A stretch of 64,000 nt of DNA from Constrictibacter sp. MBR-5 (GCF_040549485.1 NZ_JBEPTK010000003.1:186001-250000), one strand, 5' to 3'; positions 36,558-46,673 are shown, counted from the first letter of the stretch. The notes: a model not told the origin generated them from the sequence alone. A program made the numbers and translations.

Positions 36558-37427
36558 ATGAGCCAGGAACTGGAGGCGCTGCGTGCGCGCGCCTTGGAGC
36601 AGATCGCGCGCGTCGAGGCGCAGTCGGTGCGGCTGGGGTCGCCATGCGGCAACGGGGAGATGCTGTGGCACCGTTGGGGTGACGGCAGCAAGCCGCCGCT
36701 GGTGCTGTTCCACGGCGGCTACGGCTCGTGGCTCCACTGGTTCCGCAACGTGCTGCCGCTGTCACAGCACTACACGGTGTTCGCCGCCGACCTGCCGGGA
36801 CTGGGCGAATCGGCCCCGCCGCCGGAGCCGCGGGATCCGCACGCCATGGGGAAGGTCGTCGCCGAGGGATTGGAGACGGTCCTGCCGCCGGGACCGTTCG
36901 ATCTGGTCGGTTTCTCCTACGGCGCCGTCATGGCGGGCCACGCCGCGGCGCTGCTCGGCGAGCGCGTGCGCAGCCTCACCCTGGTCGGCGCCGGCGGCCT
37001 GGGGCTCAAGCGTGGCCACATGCAGGACCTCGTGACGTGGCGTCCCGACATGAGCGGCGAGAAGCTCGCCGAACTGCACCGGCGCAACCTGGAGATCCTG
37101 ATGGTCGCCCACCCCGGGACGGTGGACGACGTTGCGCTCTACATGCAGATGACCAACACGATGCGCGCCGTCGTGAAGAGCCGTTACATCTCGCGCACCG
37201 CGTCCCTGGCGCAGGTGCTGCCGAGCGTGAAGGCGAAGCTCGCCGGCATCTGGGGCGAGTTGGACGGCACGACCCATCCCTACACCCAGGAGCGCTGCGA
37301 CCTGCTGCGCTCGATACAGCCCGACGCGCCGTTCGAGGTGGTCCCGGACTCCGGCCACTGGGTGCAGTACGAGACGCCCGCGGCGTTCGACGCGACCCTG
37401 CTCGGGATCCTGCGCGGGCACGGCTGA
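36558..37427 (+). CDS. Alpha/beta hydrolase
   Basis: A 289-residue serine hydrolase fold. The oxyanion-hole motif is LFHGGYGSW (50-58), the nucleophile is Ser120 in VGFSYG, the acid is probably the Asp in WGELDG, and the His is in PDSGHW near the C-terminus. It resembles C-C hydrolases and haloalkane-dehalogenase-like or lactonase-like enzymes, but the substrate cannot be assigned. The sfsA gene starts four bases after its stop, so they are probably co-transcribed. Confidence 0.88.
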   Translation: MSQELEALRARALEQIARVEAQSVRLGSPCGNGEMLWHRWGDGSKPPLVLFHGGYGSWLHWFRNVLPLSQHYTVFAADLPGLGESAPPPEPRDPHAMGKVVAEGLETVLPPGPFDLVGFSYGAVMAGHAAALLGERVRSLTLVGAGGLGLKRGHMQDLVTWRPDMSGEKLAELHRRNLEILMVAHPGTVDDVALYMQMTNTMRAVVKSRYISRTASLAQVLPSVKAKLAGIWGELDGTTHPYTQERCDLLRSIQPDAPFEVVPDSGHWVQYETPAAFDATLLGILRGHG

Positions 37428-37431
37428 CCGC

Positions 37432-38199
37432 GTGCTCTACGCCGTCCCGCTGATCCGCGGCCGGCTGGTCCGGCGCTACAAGCGCTTCCTCGCCGACGTC
37501 GAGCTGGCCGAGGGCGGGGTGGAGACGGTGCACTGCCCGAATCCCGGGGCGATGATGGGGCTGCTGGCGTCGGCGGCCCCGGTCTGGCTGCTGCCGGCGG
37601 TCAATCCGAAGGCGAAGCTGCGCCTGGGCTGGGAGCTGGTCGAGGCCGACGGCACGCTGGTCGGGATCAACGCCAACCGGCCGAACCGCCTGGTGGAGGA
37701 GGCGCTCGCCGCCGACCGCCTCCCGGTTCTGTCCGGATATGCGGAGGTGCGCCGCGAGGTGCGCTACGGCCTGCGCTCGCGGGTCGACCTGGTCCTGACC
37801 GCACCGGACCGGCCGCCCTGCTATGTCGAGATCAAGAACGTCCACCTGCGCCGCGACGGCCACGGCGACGACCGGAACGACCAGGGGGGCGGCGTCGGAT
37901 GGGCCGAGTTTCCCGACTGCGTCACCGCCCGTGGCGCGCGCCACCTGGACGAGCTCGGCAACATGGCCGAGCAGGGCTGCCGCGCCGTCGTGCTGTTCGT
38001 CGTCCAGCGCGCAGACTGCGACCGCCTGCGCCTCGCCACCGACCTCGACCCGGCCTTCGCCGCCGCCATGGCGCGCGCCCTGGCCCGCGGCGTCGAGGTG
38101 GCCTGCTGCGTCTGCGCCGTCACCCCGGCGGGCGTCGTCATCGAGCGCCCGATTCCGTTCGATCCCGCCAACCTGCCGCCGGTGACCACGTCACGCTGA
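37432..38199 (+). CDS. sfsA: DNA/RNA nuclease SfsA
   Basis: A 255-residue protein with the SfsA pattern: LIRGRLVRRYKRFLADVEL at the N-terminus (OB-like part), VHCPNPGAMMG variant of the family's HCPNSG.M motif, and the C-terminal PD-(D/E)XK nuclease-like core visible as RVDLVLTAPDRPPCYVEIKNVH (Asp near 122, Glu near 137, Lys139 of VEIKNV) and FPDCVTARGARHL. GTG start. It was first described as a sugar fermentation stimulation protein in E. coli; nuclease activity was shown later. Its stop is one base from the convergent thiolase gene's stop. Confidence 0.93.
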   Translation: MLYAVPLIRGRLVRRYKRFLADVELAEGGVETVHCPNPGAMMGLLASAAPVWLLPAVNPKAKLRLGWELVEADGTLVGINANRPNRLVEEALAADRLPVLSGYAEVRREVRYGLRSRVDLVLTAPDRPPCYVEIKNVHLRRDGHGDDRNDQGGGVGWAEFPDCVTARGARHLDELGNMAEQGCRAVVLFVVQRADCDRLRLATDLDPAFAAAMARALARGVEVACCVCAVTPAGVVIERPIPFDPANLPPVTTSR

Positions 38200-38200
38200 G

Positions 38201-39331
38201 TCAGCCTTCGAGCAGCATCGCCGACCCGAGACCGCCCGCGGCGGCGATGGTGGCGAGGCCGAGGCTGCCGGGCGGCGTCGTCTGCAACTCATGCCAGAGC
38301 CGCACGGCGAGGATGGCGCCGGACGCGCCGATCGGGTGGCCGCGGGCGAGCGCGCCGCCGCCGCGGTTGACCCGGGCGGGATCGAGGCCGATGCCCTCGA
38401 TGCAGGCGATGGCCTGGACGGCGAAGGCTTCCATCACTTCGGCGACGCTCACGTCGCCCGGCGCGATGCCGCAACGGTCGAGAAGCCGCCGGCTGGCGGC
38501 GATAGGCGCCAGGCCGGGCATGGCGGGGTCCCCCCCGGCGCTCGCCGTCCCTGCGATGCGAACCGTTCGGCCGTGCGGGTTCAGCCGGGCGGCGACCCGG
38601 TCGGACACCACCAGCACGACGGCGGCGGCGTCCGCCTCGACCGCGACGGTCGCCGCCGTGACGGCATGCCCGGCATCCCCGGCCAGCGCGGGCAGGCGGG
38701 CGCAGAGGGCAGGTGTGAGCCGCCGGGCGAAGGCGTCCCGGGTCAGGCCCGCGAGATCGACGATCTCGCCGGGCGACGGCGGTGCGGCACGCGCCGCGGC
38801 ATGGCTGGCGATCGCATAGTCCTCCTGCAGCGCCCGCGTGATGCCGCAGACGCGGGCGAGGTCGGCGGCGGCCGGGATCATGTCGGGATCGCGCGCCGGC
38901 CAGGGCGAGAAGGGCGGCCGGTCGTATGGCACCGACGGCTCGCCCGGCGTCGGCGGCCGGTAGCGCCGTTCCGGCGCGCGGCTGAAGCTCTCGACCCCGC
39001 CGGCGACGACGACGTCCGCCTCGCCGGCGCGGATGCGCGCGGCGGCGAGGGCGATGGCATCGAGGCCGGCGCAGCACTGGCTGTCGACGGTCAGCGCCGG
39101 CTGGTCCTCGGGAATGCCCGCGGCGAGGAGGGCGAGGCGGGCCGGATTGCCGCCGCCGTAGAGCGCATTGCCGAGGATGACCGCGTCCACATCGCCGGCG
39201 GGCATGCCCGTGTTGGCGAGCAGCGCGCGGATCGGCGCGGCGGCGAGGTCCCAGGCCTCGATCGCCCGGAAGGCACCGCCGCGCGGCGCCACCGCCGTCC
39301 GGCACGCGCCGGCGATGACCGCACCGGTCAC
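38201..39331 (-). CDS. Atypical thiolase in biotin transport operon
   Basis: A 376-residue thiolase-fold protein. The nucleophile Cys is present (Cys86 in DSQCCAGL) and so is the active-site His (His332 in GHPIGASG). Two other highly conserved positions are changed: the Asn of the NEAFA motif is Met300 (MEAFA), and the second catalytic Cys of the C-terminal CIGGG motif is Ala363 (AAAGGLG). It may catalyse only part of the thiolase cycle, or a Claisen-type or acyl-transfer reaction with an unusual substrate. Its start overlaps the acyl-CoA ligase stop by four bases; it is the last gene of the bioM-bioN-bioY-ligase-thiolase operon. Confidence 0.85.
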   Translation of the reverse strand: MTGAVIAGACRTAVAPRGGAFRAIEAWDLAAAPIRALLANTGMPAGDVDAVILGNALYGGGNPARLALLAAGIPEDQPALTVDSQCCAGLDAIALAAARIRAGEADVVVAGGVESFSRAPERRYRPPTPGEPSVPYDRPPFSPWPARDPDMIPAAADLARVCGITRALQEDYAIASHAAARAAPPSPGEIVDLAGLTRDAFARRLTPALCARLPALAGDAGHAVTAATVAVEADAAAVVLVVSDRVAARLNPHGRTVRIAGTASAGGDPAMPGLAPIAASRRLLDRCGIAPGDVSVAEVMEAFAVQAIACIEGIGLDPARVNRGGGALARGHPIGASGAILAVRLWHELQTTPPGSLGLATIAAAGGLGSAMLLEG

Positions 39332-40815
39332 GGCAGCGGCTCGTACGCGCCGGCCGCCCAGCGGTCCTGCAGCGCGGCGAAGTCCGTTTTGCCGGAGGGC
39401 GTCAGCGGCCAGTCACGCACGACGCCGTAGCGGCGGGGAACCTTGTAGGGCGGTAGCAGCGCCCGCGCATGGGCGATCAGGCCGGCCGCGGTCGCCGCCT
39501 GTCCGGAGCGGAGCGACACGAGGGCCGCGAGCCGTTCGCCGCGCACCGCGTCGGCGACGCCGAAGACGCCGGCGGTGGCGACGGCCGGATGCGCTTCGAG
39601 CACCCGCTCGACCGCTTCGGGATGCACGTTCCGGCCGGCAGCGACGATCATCCGTCTGGCGCGTCCGACCAGGTGGAGATAGCCGTCGGCGTCGAGATGG
39701 CCGACGTCGCCGACGGACATCGCCTGTCCCGCCCGCAGCACGTCGTCACCGTCGGCGAGGACGTAGCCGGAGAAGACGAGCGGGCTGTCGACGAAGACGA
39801 GGCCCGTGCGTCCGCGCGGCAGACGCCGGCCGAGGCGGTCGCGGACGGTCAGGTCTACGCCGTGGAAGGCGCGCCCGACCGAGCCCGGCGGCACGGGCTC
39901 GCCGTCCTTCGCCACGGTCACGAAGCTGAGCTCGGAGGCGCCGTAGAACTCGGCGAAGCGGGCGTTCGGGAAGGCGCGGCGCAGGGCGGGAAGGGCGTCC
40001 GCGGCCCATTTGGCGCCGGAGGACAGGATCCAGCGCAGGCTGGGACACGGTGCGTGCCCCGCCGCCGCCTCGAGCACCAGCCGCAGGTGGGTGGGCACGC
40101 CGTAGAGGACCGTGGCCTCATGGGTGCGGACTTGGCGCAGGACGGAAGCGGGCCGAAAGCCGGTGGACAGGATGACGGTGGCGCCGGCGTGCAGGCCCTG
40201 CATCAGCGCATAGAGGAACAGCGAATGCGTCAGCGTGCCCGGCGCCACGACCACGTCCTGCGGACCGATGCCGAATTCGACCGCGTCGCCGGCGAAACTC
40301 TCGGTCCACGAGCGATGGTCGCGGCCGTAGCCCTTCGGCCGGCCCGTCGAGCCCGAGGTGAAGCCGACATAGAAGCGCGACCGGTCGGCGGGCTCCGCCG
40401 GGCGTTGGTAGCGGAGGGGCGCACCGACGGCGTCCGCCACGGCGGCGAACGGCAGGTGATCGTCGAGGCGGATCGCCTTCGGCCCGCCCCGATGCGGCGA
40501 CCCGGTGACGAGCAGCGCCGGCGCCAGGGCGTCCAGCACCGCGTCGACCGTCGCCGCGGGCCAGTCTGGGTCGAGCACCTGCGCCTCGCGCCCGGCATGG
40601 GCGACGGCGAGCACGAGCAGCGCCAGCGCCGGGCCGGTCGGCAGGTGCAGCGCGACACCGCCGCCGGCCGGAACGCACGCGGCGACGTGCGCCGCCAGGC
40701 GGTCGAGCGCCGCAGCGAGTTCGCCCCAGGTCAAAACGTCGTCGCCGACCCGGAGCGCCGGCCGCTCGGGCCGCGCGTCGGCATGCGCCGGAATCCGGGA
40801 CGTGACGCCCGCCAT
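39328..40815 (-). CDS. Acyl-CoA synthetase (AMP-forming), biotin operon-linked
   Basis: A 495-residue ANL-superfamily adenylating enzyme. The ATP-binding P-loop is FTSGSTGRPKG (about 153-163), followed by a core motif YGASELS, the hinge-region motif VGDVGHLDADGYLHLVGR and the C-terminal catalytic Lys in PLTPSGKTDF. It forms acyl-AMP and, most likely, acyl-CoA from a small organic acid. It begins four bases after the bioY stop and overlaps the thiolase start, so it is tightly linked to biotin transport; possible substrates are pimelate, a biotin precursor or biotin itself, but the sequence does not decide this. Confidence 0.88.
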   Translation of the reverse strand: MAGVTSRIPAHADARPERPALRVGDDVLTWGELAAALDRLAAHVAACVPAGGGVALHLPTGPALALLVLAVAHAGREAQVLDPDWPAATVDAVLDALAPALLVTGSPHRGGPKAIRLDDHLPFAAVADAVGAPLRYQRPAEPADRSRFYVGFTSGSTGRPKGYGRDHRSWTESFAGDAVEFGIGPQDVVVAPGTLTHSLFLYALMQGLHAGATVILSTGFRPASVLRQVRTHEATVLYGVPTHLRLVLEAAAGHAPCPSLRWILSSGAKWAADALPALRRAFPNARFAEFYGASELSFVTVAKDGEPVPPGSVGRAFHGVDLTVRDRLGRRLPRGRTGLVFVDSPLVFSGYVLADGDDVLRAGQAMSVGDVGHLDADGYLHLVGRARRMIVAAGRNVHPEAVERVLEAHPAVATAGVFGVADAVRGERLAALVSLRSGQAATAAGLIAHARALLPPYKVPRRYGVVRDWPLTPSGKTDFAALQDRWAAGAYEPLP

Positions 40816-40819
40816 GGGA

Positions 40820-41368
40820 CTAGGCTCGGCGGGGTGCCGGCATCGCCTTGCGCAGGCCGGCCGCGACGAGGCCCGTCGCGATCGCCTTCAGCATGTCGCC
40901 GGGCAGGAAGGTGCTGCTGGCGATGGCCGCCTGCACCAGCGTCATGCCGGCCTTCCACGCCAGGACCGGTATGCCGAAGGCATAGATGACGATGACGCCG
41001 CCGATGACGGCCGCCACGGCCGACCCGACGAAGACCGGCAGGCCGGCCAGCCGGCGCGCCACGAGGCCGCACACGAACGCGCCGGGGATGAAGCCGACCA
41101 GGAAGCCGGCGGACGGCCCGAAGAACACGCCGAGCCCGCCGCGGCCGCCGGCGAGGAAGGGAGCGCCCAGCGCCACGACGAAGACGAACAGCAGCACCGC
41201 GAGCGCCCCCTGACGGGCGCCGAGGACGACGCCGGCCAGCATCACGCCCAGCGTCTGGGCGGTGATCGGCACGCCGCCGGCGAGCGGCAGGTCGATGCGG
41301 GGGAGCAGGCCGAGAGCGGCGATGATCGCGGCGAAGAGCGCGATGCGGGCGATGGACCGTGTTTCCAC
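40820..41368 (-). CDS. bioY: Biotin ECF transporter substrate-binding component BioY
   Basis: A 182-residue integral membrane protein with about six hydrophobic helices and the BioY-family segments PITAQTLGVMLAGVVLGARQGALAV and FFGPSAGFLVGFIPGAFV (seen as the motifs PITAQTLGVML and GPSAGFLVGF), plus STFLPGDMLKAI near the C-terminus. BioY binds biotin with very high affinity as the S component of an energy-coupling factor transporter. The start is taken as the GTG at 41368. It lies in an operon with bioM, bioN, an acyl-CoA ligase and a thiolase. Confidence 0.93.
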   Translation of the reverse strand: METRSIARIALFAAIIAALGLLPRIDLPLAGGVPITAQTLGVMLAGVVLGARQGALAVLLFVFVVALGAPFLAGGRGGLGVFFGPSAGFLVGFIPGAFVCGLVARRLAGLPVFVGSAVAAVIGGVIVIYAFGIPVLAWKAGMTLVQAAIASSTFLPGDMLKAIATGLVAAGLRKAMPAPRRA

Positions 41369-41378
41369 GCGGGAACCT

Positions 41379-42013
41379 CTAACGTCTGGGGGTGGGCTGG
41401 CCGCGGTGCGCGTCGAAACCCTGGGCGTCGAAACCTCGGGCGTCGAGCGCGTCCGCCACCTGATCGGCCAGTCGTAGCGTCTCCGCCATGAAGGGCACAA
41501 GCAGCCGCCACGACGGCCGCCGCCCGGTGCGCGCCCGCCACGCCTCGCAGCGCAGGTCCCAGTTGGACAGAAGCACGGGCACGAAGCGCACCACGAGCGC
41601 CACCGCCAGCCCCAGCTTCTTCGGATTGAGCCCGACGACCCGGAGCGGCCGCAGCAGCGGCACCACGGCATCCATCAAGGCCTGCATCGTCGTCGTCATG
41701 GTGACGAGGTTCGCCAGCAGCACCATCGTGACGAGGCGAAGCACGGCGGTCAGCCCGTCGATCCACGCGCCGGTCAGTCCGTGCAGCAGCCCGATGACGG
41801 CGAGCAGCGGCAGCAGCGGCCGCAGGAGCGCGATGTGGCGAAGCGCCTGCCGTCCGGCGGAGGCATAGAGGGCGAGCGTGCCGGCGAAGGCGACCCCGAG
41901 CCATCCTGCACCCTCCACGGGGAGCAGCGCCGTGCTGGCGACCGCCAGTGCGGCGAGCTTGGCACCGGCCGGGACGCGGTGAAGCCAGGTGCGCCGGGCC
42001 AGATAGGTCGAGA

Positions 42014-42017
<4 letters not shown>
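41379..42017 (-). CDS. bioN: ECF transporter transmembrane component BioN
   Basis: A 212-residue membrane protein of the EcfT family with four to five hydrophobic segments. It couples BioY to the ATPase BioM through the coupling-helix motif seen near the C-terminus (LADQVADALDARGF), preceded by VVRFVPVLLSNWDLRCEAWRARTG with the other Ala-Arg-Gly-like motif. The C-terminal tail has a short in-frame repeat of the type DAxGF (DARGF, DAQGF, DAHRG), matching a 15-base direct repeat in the DNA at about 41405-41455. It overlaps bioM by four bases. Confidence 0.9.
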
Positions 42018-42757
<740 letters not shown>

Positions 42758-42943
42758 CGCTCCCGCACAGACCGCGCGTTCTCTAGCACTTGCGGGGAGG
42801 CCCTGTGCACCCGCGGCGCAGCAGTGCGACGATGCACGGCGAACATGACCGGCGGACACGGCCGGCGACCTGCGACCGCGATGGCCGCGACAAGCGTTAC
42901 GCAGGACACTATGTACGCGGCGAGACGAAACGGAGACACCGAC

Positions 42944-43984
42944 ATGACGCCACTGCCGAAGACCGTGCGCGAGGTTCGCCTGAAGAGCCGGCCGCAGGGC
43001 ATGCCCCAGGCGACCGATTTCGAGATCGCGGAGGTGCCGATGCCCGTGCCGGGCGACGGCCAGATGCTGATCCGCACCGTCCACATGTCGGTCGACCCGT
43101 ACATGCGCGGGCGGATGTCCGACCGTAAGAGCTACGCGCCGCCCTTCGAACTGGGCAAGGCGATGGACGGCCGCTTCGTCGGCGAGGTCATGGAGTCCAA
43201 GGGCGGCCGCTTCGAGAAGGGCGCCTATGTCGCCGGCTTCGGCGGCGGCTGGAAGGAGTATCACGTCGCCGACGGCAAGGGCCTGCTGCAGGTCGATCCC
43301 GACCTGGCGCCGCTGCCGGCCTGGATCGGCGTGCTCGGCATGCCGGGGATGACCGCCTATGTCGGCCTGCTCGACATCGGCCAGCCCAAGCCCGGCGAGA
43401 CGGTGTTCGTCTCGGCCGCGTCCGGTGCCGTGGGCGCGCTGGTCTGCCAGATCGCCAAGATCAAGGGATGCCGCGTCGTCGGCTCGGCCGGGTCGGACGA
43501 GAAGTGCCGCTGGCTGCTGGACGAGGCCGGGGTGGACGCGGCGGTGAACTACAAGACCTGCGGCGACCTGGAAGCCGCGGTGGCGCAGCACTGCCCCGAC
43601 GGCATCGACGTCTATTTCGAGAATGTCGGCGGCGAGCATCTGGTCGCGGCGCTCAACCTGATGAACATGCACGGCCGCATCGCCGCCTGCGGCATGATCA
43701 GCCGCTACAACGACGCGGACGGCAAACCGCAGCCCGGTCCGCACAACCTCTTCCTGGTGGTCGGCAAGCGGCTGCGCATGCAGGGGTTCATCGTGTCCGA
43801 CCATGCCGAGCGCATCGGCGATTTCCAGCGCGACGTCGGCGGTTGGATCCGTGCGGGCAAGGTGAAGTGGAAGGAGACCGTCTATGACGGCCTCGACCGC
43901 TCGCCCGAGGCCTTCCTCGGCCTCTTCAAGGGCGACAATTTCGGCAAGATGGTCGTCCGGGTCGGACCCGAGCGGCTCGGCTGA
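42944..43984 (+). CDS. NADP-dependent MDR oxidoreductase (CurA / leukotriene B4 dehydrogenase-like)
   Basis: A 346-residue zinc-independent medium-chain reductase. The N-terminal PVPGDGQMLIRTVHMSVDPYMRGRMSD segment (motif VDPYMRGRM) is the signature of the 2-alkenal/prostaglandin reductase and curcumin reductase group. The NADPH-binding motif follows as VFVSAASGAVGALVCQIAK (motif AASGAVGA), with YFENVGGEHLVAALNLMN and a C-terminal GFIVSDHAERI. It reduces alpha,beta-unsaturated carbonyls using NADPH by family analogy. ATG 42944 follows CGGAGACACCGAC; an in-frame ATG at 42911 is a weaker alternative. Confidence 0.92.
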   Translation: MTPLPKTVREVRLKSRPQGMPQATDFEIAEVPMPVPGDGQMLIRTVHMSVDPYMRGRMSDRKSYAPPFELGKAMDGRFVGEVMESKGGRFEKGAYVAGFGGGWKEYHVADGKGLLQVDPDLAPLPAWIGVLGMPGMTAYVGLLDIGQPKPGETVFVSAASGAVGALVCQIAKIKGCRVVGSAGSDEKCRWLLDEAGVDAAVNYKTCGDLEAAVAQHCPDGIDVYFENVGGEHLVAALNLMNMHGRIAACGMISRYNDADGKPQPGPHNLFLVVGKRLRMQGFIVSDHAERIGDFQRDVGGWIRAGKVKWKETVYDGLDRSPEAFLGLFKGDNFGKMVVRVGPERLG

Positions 43985-43998
43985 GGCGACAGCGGCGC

Positions 43999-45390
43999 AT
44001 GGCGAGACCGCAGGCGGACCCGGAGATCGATCTCGCCTTCCGGGCCGCGGAGGTGTGGGGCCTCAAGGTCGCGACGATAGCGCGGCTCGCCGCGCTGGCG
44101 GTCACCAGCGTATGGGCCCTGTTCGCGACGACCGGCATGGTCACCGTCTTCGTCATCGGGATCATGGGACTGGTCGCGCTCAACGGCATGGCGCACTACG
44201 CCCTGCGGCGGCGCTCGCGGTCCGTCGTCTTCGCCTATCTGACGGTCCTGATCGACGTCTGCCTGATGGCGGGCGCGATGTTCGGGTGGACCTATTTCGG
44301 TTCGCCCTACCTGCCGGCGCAGATGTCGCTGCGCGACGGCCTCTCGGTCTATTTCTACATCCTCATCGCCGTCACCGGCTTCAGCTACATGCCGTCGCTC
44401 ACCCTCTGGGCGGGCGCCTGCGCCGCGGCCGCCTGGATGGTCGGCGGCGTCTATCTGGCGAACCTGCCGGATTCCCTTGTGGTGGTGGACGACCTGCTGC
44501 CGGACGTGAGCGCCTACCTCGCGGTGCGGCTGGATCCCTTCTATGTCGACCTCTATCGGGTCGGACAGGATGCGGTCATCCTGATGCTGGTCGCCGCCAT
44601 CGCGTCGGTGGCCGTCGCCCGCGGGCGGCGCCTGATCATCCGGCAGGCCGCCGCGGCGCGCGACCGGGCGGCCCTCGCCCGCTATTTCGCGCCGGGCACC
44701 GTCGCGCGGCTGACGGGCGGCCAGCAGATGCTGCACGAGTATGGTGCCAGCCGCGTGGCCGTACTGTTCGCCGACGTGGTCGGCTTCACGCGAATGACCG
44801 AAGGGGCGGCGCCGACCACGGTGATCGGCCTGCTGCGCGGCCTGCACGGGCGGCTGGAGACCGCCGTGTTCGAACACGAAGGAACCCTCGACAAGTTTCT
44901 CGGCGACGGCGTCATGGCGACGTTCGGAACGCCGGAGCCGGGGCCGCAGGACGCCGCGAACGCCCTGGCCGCGGGCCGGGCGATGCTCCGCGCCATCGAC
45001 GCCTGGAACGACGAGCGGACCGCCGACGGCGAGGCGCCGATCCGTCTTTCGGTCGGAATCCACTATGGCGAGGCGGTGCTCGGCAACATCGGCTCCGACC
45101 GGCGCCTCGAATACGCCGTGCTGGGCGATGTCGTGAACGTCGCCAGCCGTCTGGAGACGCTGACCCGCGAACTCGGCTGCCGGCTCGTCATCAGCGAGGA
45201 ACTCGCGGCCGCCGCGCGCGCCCAGGCCGGCGAGAGCGTGCTCGCGGGAATGACGGCCATCGGGCCGCGGCGCGTCTACGGACGCATGAGCGAGATCGAC
45301 GTATGGGTCGACCGCCCGCTGGACGAGATGCGTGCCGTTCCGACGCTCGCCGTGGGCGCGGCGCCGACTGCCGCGAGGCTGCCCGCCTGA
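43999..45390 (+). CDS. Class III adenylate cyclase with membrane N-terminus
   Basis: A 463-residue protein. The N-terminal 205 residues contain several hydrophobic helices (about 28-60, 78-98, 118-150 and 190-207), and residues 250-440 form a class III nucleotide cyclase domain. Both metal-binding Asp residues are present (Asp259 in LFADVVGF, Asp303 in FLGDGVMATFG). The adenine-selecting pair Lys299 (LDKF) and Asp377 (VLGDVVN) and the transition-state residues Asn380 and Arg384 (NVASRLE) are all there, so it should make cAMP. The signal sensed by the membrane part is unknown. Confidence 0.9.
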   Translation: MARPQADPEIDLAFRAAEVWGLKVATIARLAALAVTSVWALFATTGMVTVFVIGIMGLVALNGMAHYALRRRSRSVVFAYLTVLIDVCLMAGAMFGWTYFGSPYLPAQMSLRDGLSVYFYILIAVTGFSYMPSLTLWAGACAAAAWMVGGVYLANLPDSLVVVDDLLPDVSAYLAVRLDPFYVDLYRVGQDAVILMLVAAIASVAVARGRRLIIRQAAAARDRAALARYFAPGTVARLTGGQQMLHEYGASRVAVLFADVVGFTRMTEGAAPTTVIGLLRGLHGRLETAVFEHEGTLDKFLGDGVMATFGTPEPGPQDAANALAAGRAMLRAIDAWNDERTADGEAPIRLSVGIHYGEAVLGNIGSDRRLEYAVLGDVVNVASRLETLTRELGCRLVISEELAAAARAQAGESVLAGMTAIGPRRVYGRMSEIDVWVDRPLDEMRAVPTLAVGAAPTAARLPA

Positions 45391-45429
45391 CGGAGCTGGA
45401 GCCGCCCTATCGGGCGGCATCCGCCCCCG

Positions 45430-46623
45430 TCAGCGGTTTGCGGCCATGAACTGCTCCAGCCTGTCCATGGCGATGGACAGCCGGTCGACGTCGCTCGCGA
45501 AGCAGAGCCGCAGCCAGCCTTCGCCCTCGGGTCCGAACGCCGCGCCCGGCGCGATCCCGACATTGGTCTCGCGGTAGAGCCGCTTGCAGTATTCGAGCGT
45601 ATCCTCGACGCCGGCGACGCGGAAGAAGGCGTAGAACGCCGCCCGCGGCTCGTCGATCGTCACCCCCGGTATGGTGCGCAGGCGCGGCACCACCGCGTCC
45701 TTGCCGCGCCGGAACTTCTCGCGCATCTCGTTGACGAAGGGCTCGCCCTGGGTGACCGCGGCCAGCCCGGCGATCTGGGTGAACTCCGAGACCGCCGCGG
45801 TCGTGTACTCGATCAGGCTCGTCAGATACTCGCCGATGCCGGCCGGGTGCGTCAGCCAACCCACCCGCCAGCCGGTCATCGCCCACGTCTTGGAGAAGCT
45901 GTTGATGACCAGCAGCGGGTCGTCGGGCTCGGCGATCTCCAGGAAGGAAGGTGCCACGTTGCCGTCGTAGACGATCCGCGCATACACCTCGTCGGCGATG
46001 ATCCAGATGCCGTTGGCGCGCGCGAAGTCCAGGACGGCCTGCTGCTGGGCGCGGTCCATCGTCCAGCCGGTCGGATTGCCCGGCGAGTTGATGAAGATGA
46101 TGCGGGTACGGTCGTCGCAGGTGGCGAACAGCCGGTCCAGGTCCAGGCGCCAGACGCCGTTCTCCAGGTCGAGCGGCACGCGGCGGGCTTCCGCTCCCCG
46201 CGATTCCGCCGCGCTGATGCAGTTCGGCCAGACCGGCGTGACGTTCACCGCATTGTCGCCCGGATCGAGGATCGCGTTCATCGCCAGCGAGATCGCGGCC
46301 ATCCCCGACATGGTCACGGTCACGCGCTCCATGTCGATCGTCGTGCCGTAGAGGCCGCTCATATAGCTGGCGAGCGCCGAACGCAGTTCCGGCAGGCCGC
46401 GCTTGTGCGTGTAGAAGGTCCGTCCCTCGCGCAGGGCCGCGGCGGCGGCGTCGCAGATGAAGGCGGGCGTCGGGATGTCCGACTCGCCGTACCAGAGGGG
46501 AATCGTTTCCGGCTTGCCCATGCCGAGGCGGGACACCTCGCCGATCTTCTGCCTGGGCATGTCGAGCACGATCCTGCGCAGGGTCGCCTCGTTGCGCGCC
46601 TTCGTCTGGGACTGCGGTATCAT
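45430..46623 (-). CDS. PLP-dependent aminotransferase (aspartate aminotransferase class I/II)
   Basis: A 397-residue fold type I aminotransferase. The PLP-binding Lys is Lys245 in SFSKTWAMTGWRVGW, with the cofactor-contacting Asn183 (NPTG 183-186) and Asp211-Glu-Val-Tyr (DEVY). The N-terminal YGESDIPTP and THKRGLPELRSAL segments are typical of the aspartate/aromatic aminotransferase group Ib. The amino-acid substrate is not specified. It lies convergent with the adenylate cyclase gene, 39 bases from its stop, and downstream of an unknown gene on the same strand. Confidence 0.92.
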   Translation of the reverse strand: MIPQSQTKARNEATLRRIVLDMPRQKIGEVSRLGMGKPETIPLWYGESDIPTPAFICDAAAAALREGRTFYTHKRGLPELRSALASYMSGLYGTTIDMERVTVTMSGMAAISLAMNAILDPGDNAVNVTPVWPNCISAAESRGAEARRVPLDLENGVWRLDLDRLFATCDDRTRIIFINSPGNPTGWTMDRAQQQAVLDFARANGIWIIADEVYARIVYDGNVAPSFLEIAEPDDPLLVINSFSKTWAMTGWRVGWLTHPAGIGEYLTSLIEYTTAAVSEFTQIAGLAAVTQGEPFVNEMREKFRRGKDAVVPRLRTIPGVTIDEPRAAFYAFFRVAGVEDTLEYCKRLYRETNVGIAPGAAFGPEGEGWLRLCFASDVDRLSIAMDRLEQFMAANR

Positions 46624-46673
46624 GGGCCTTGTTCTCCGGTGGCCGCGGAGACTGCCTCAAGCCCCGGCGGTTG

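Noticed and set aside
42758-42943. BioR or BirA operator before bioM
   Set aside because: No TTATCTATAA-like palindrome or similar dyad was found in the 186-base region.
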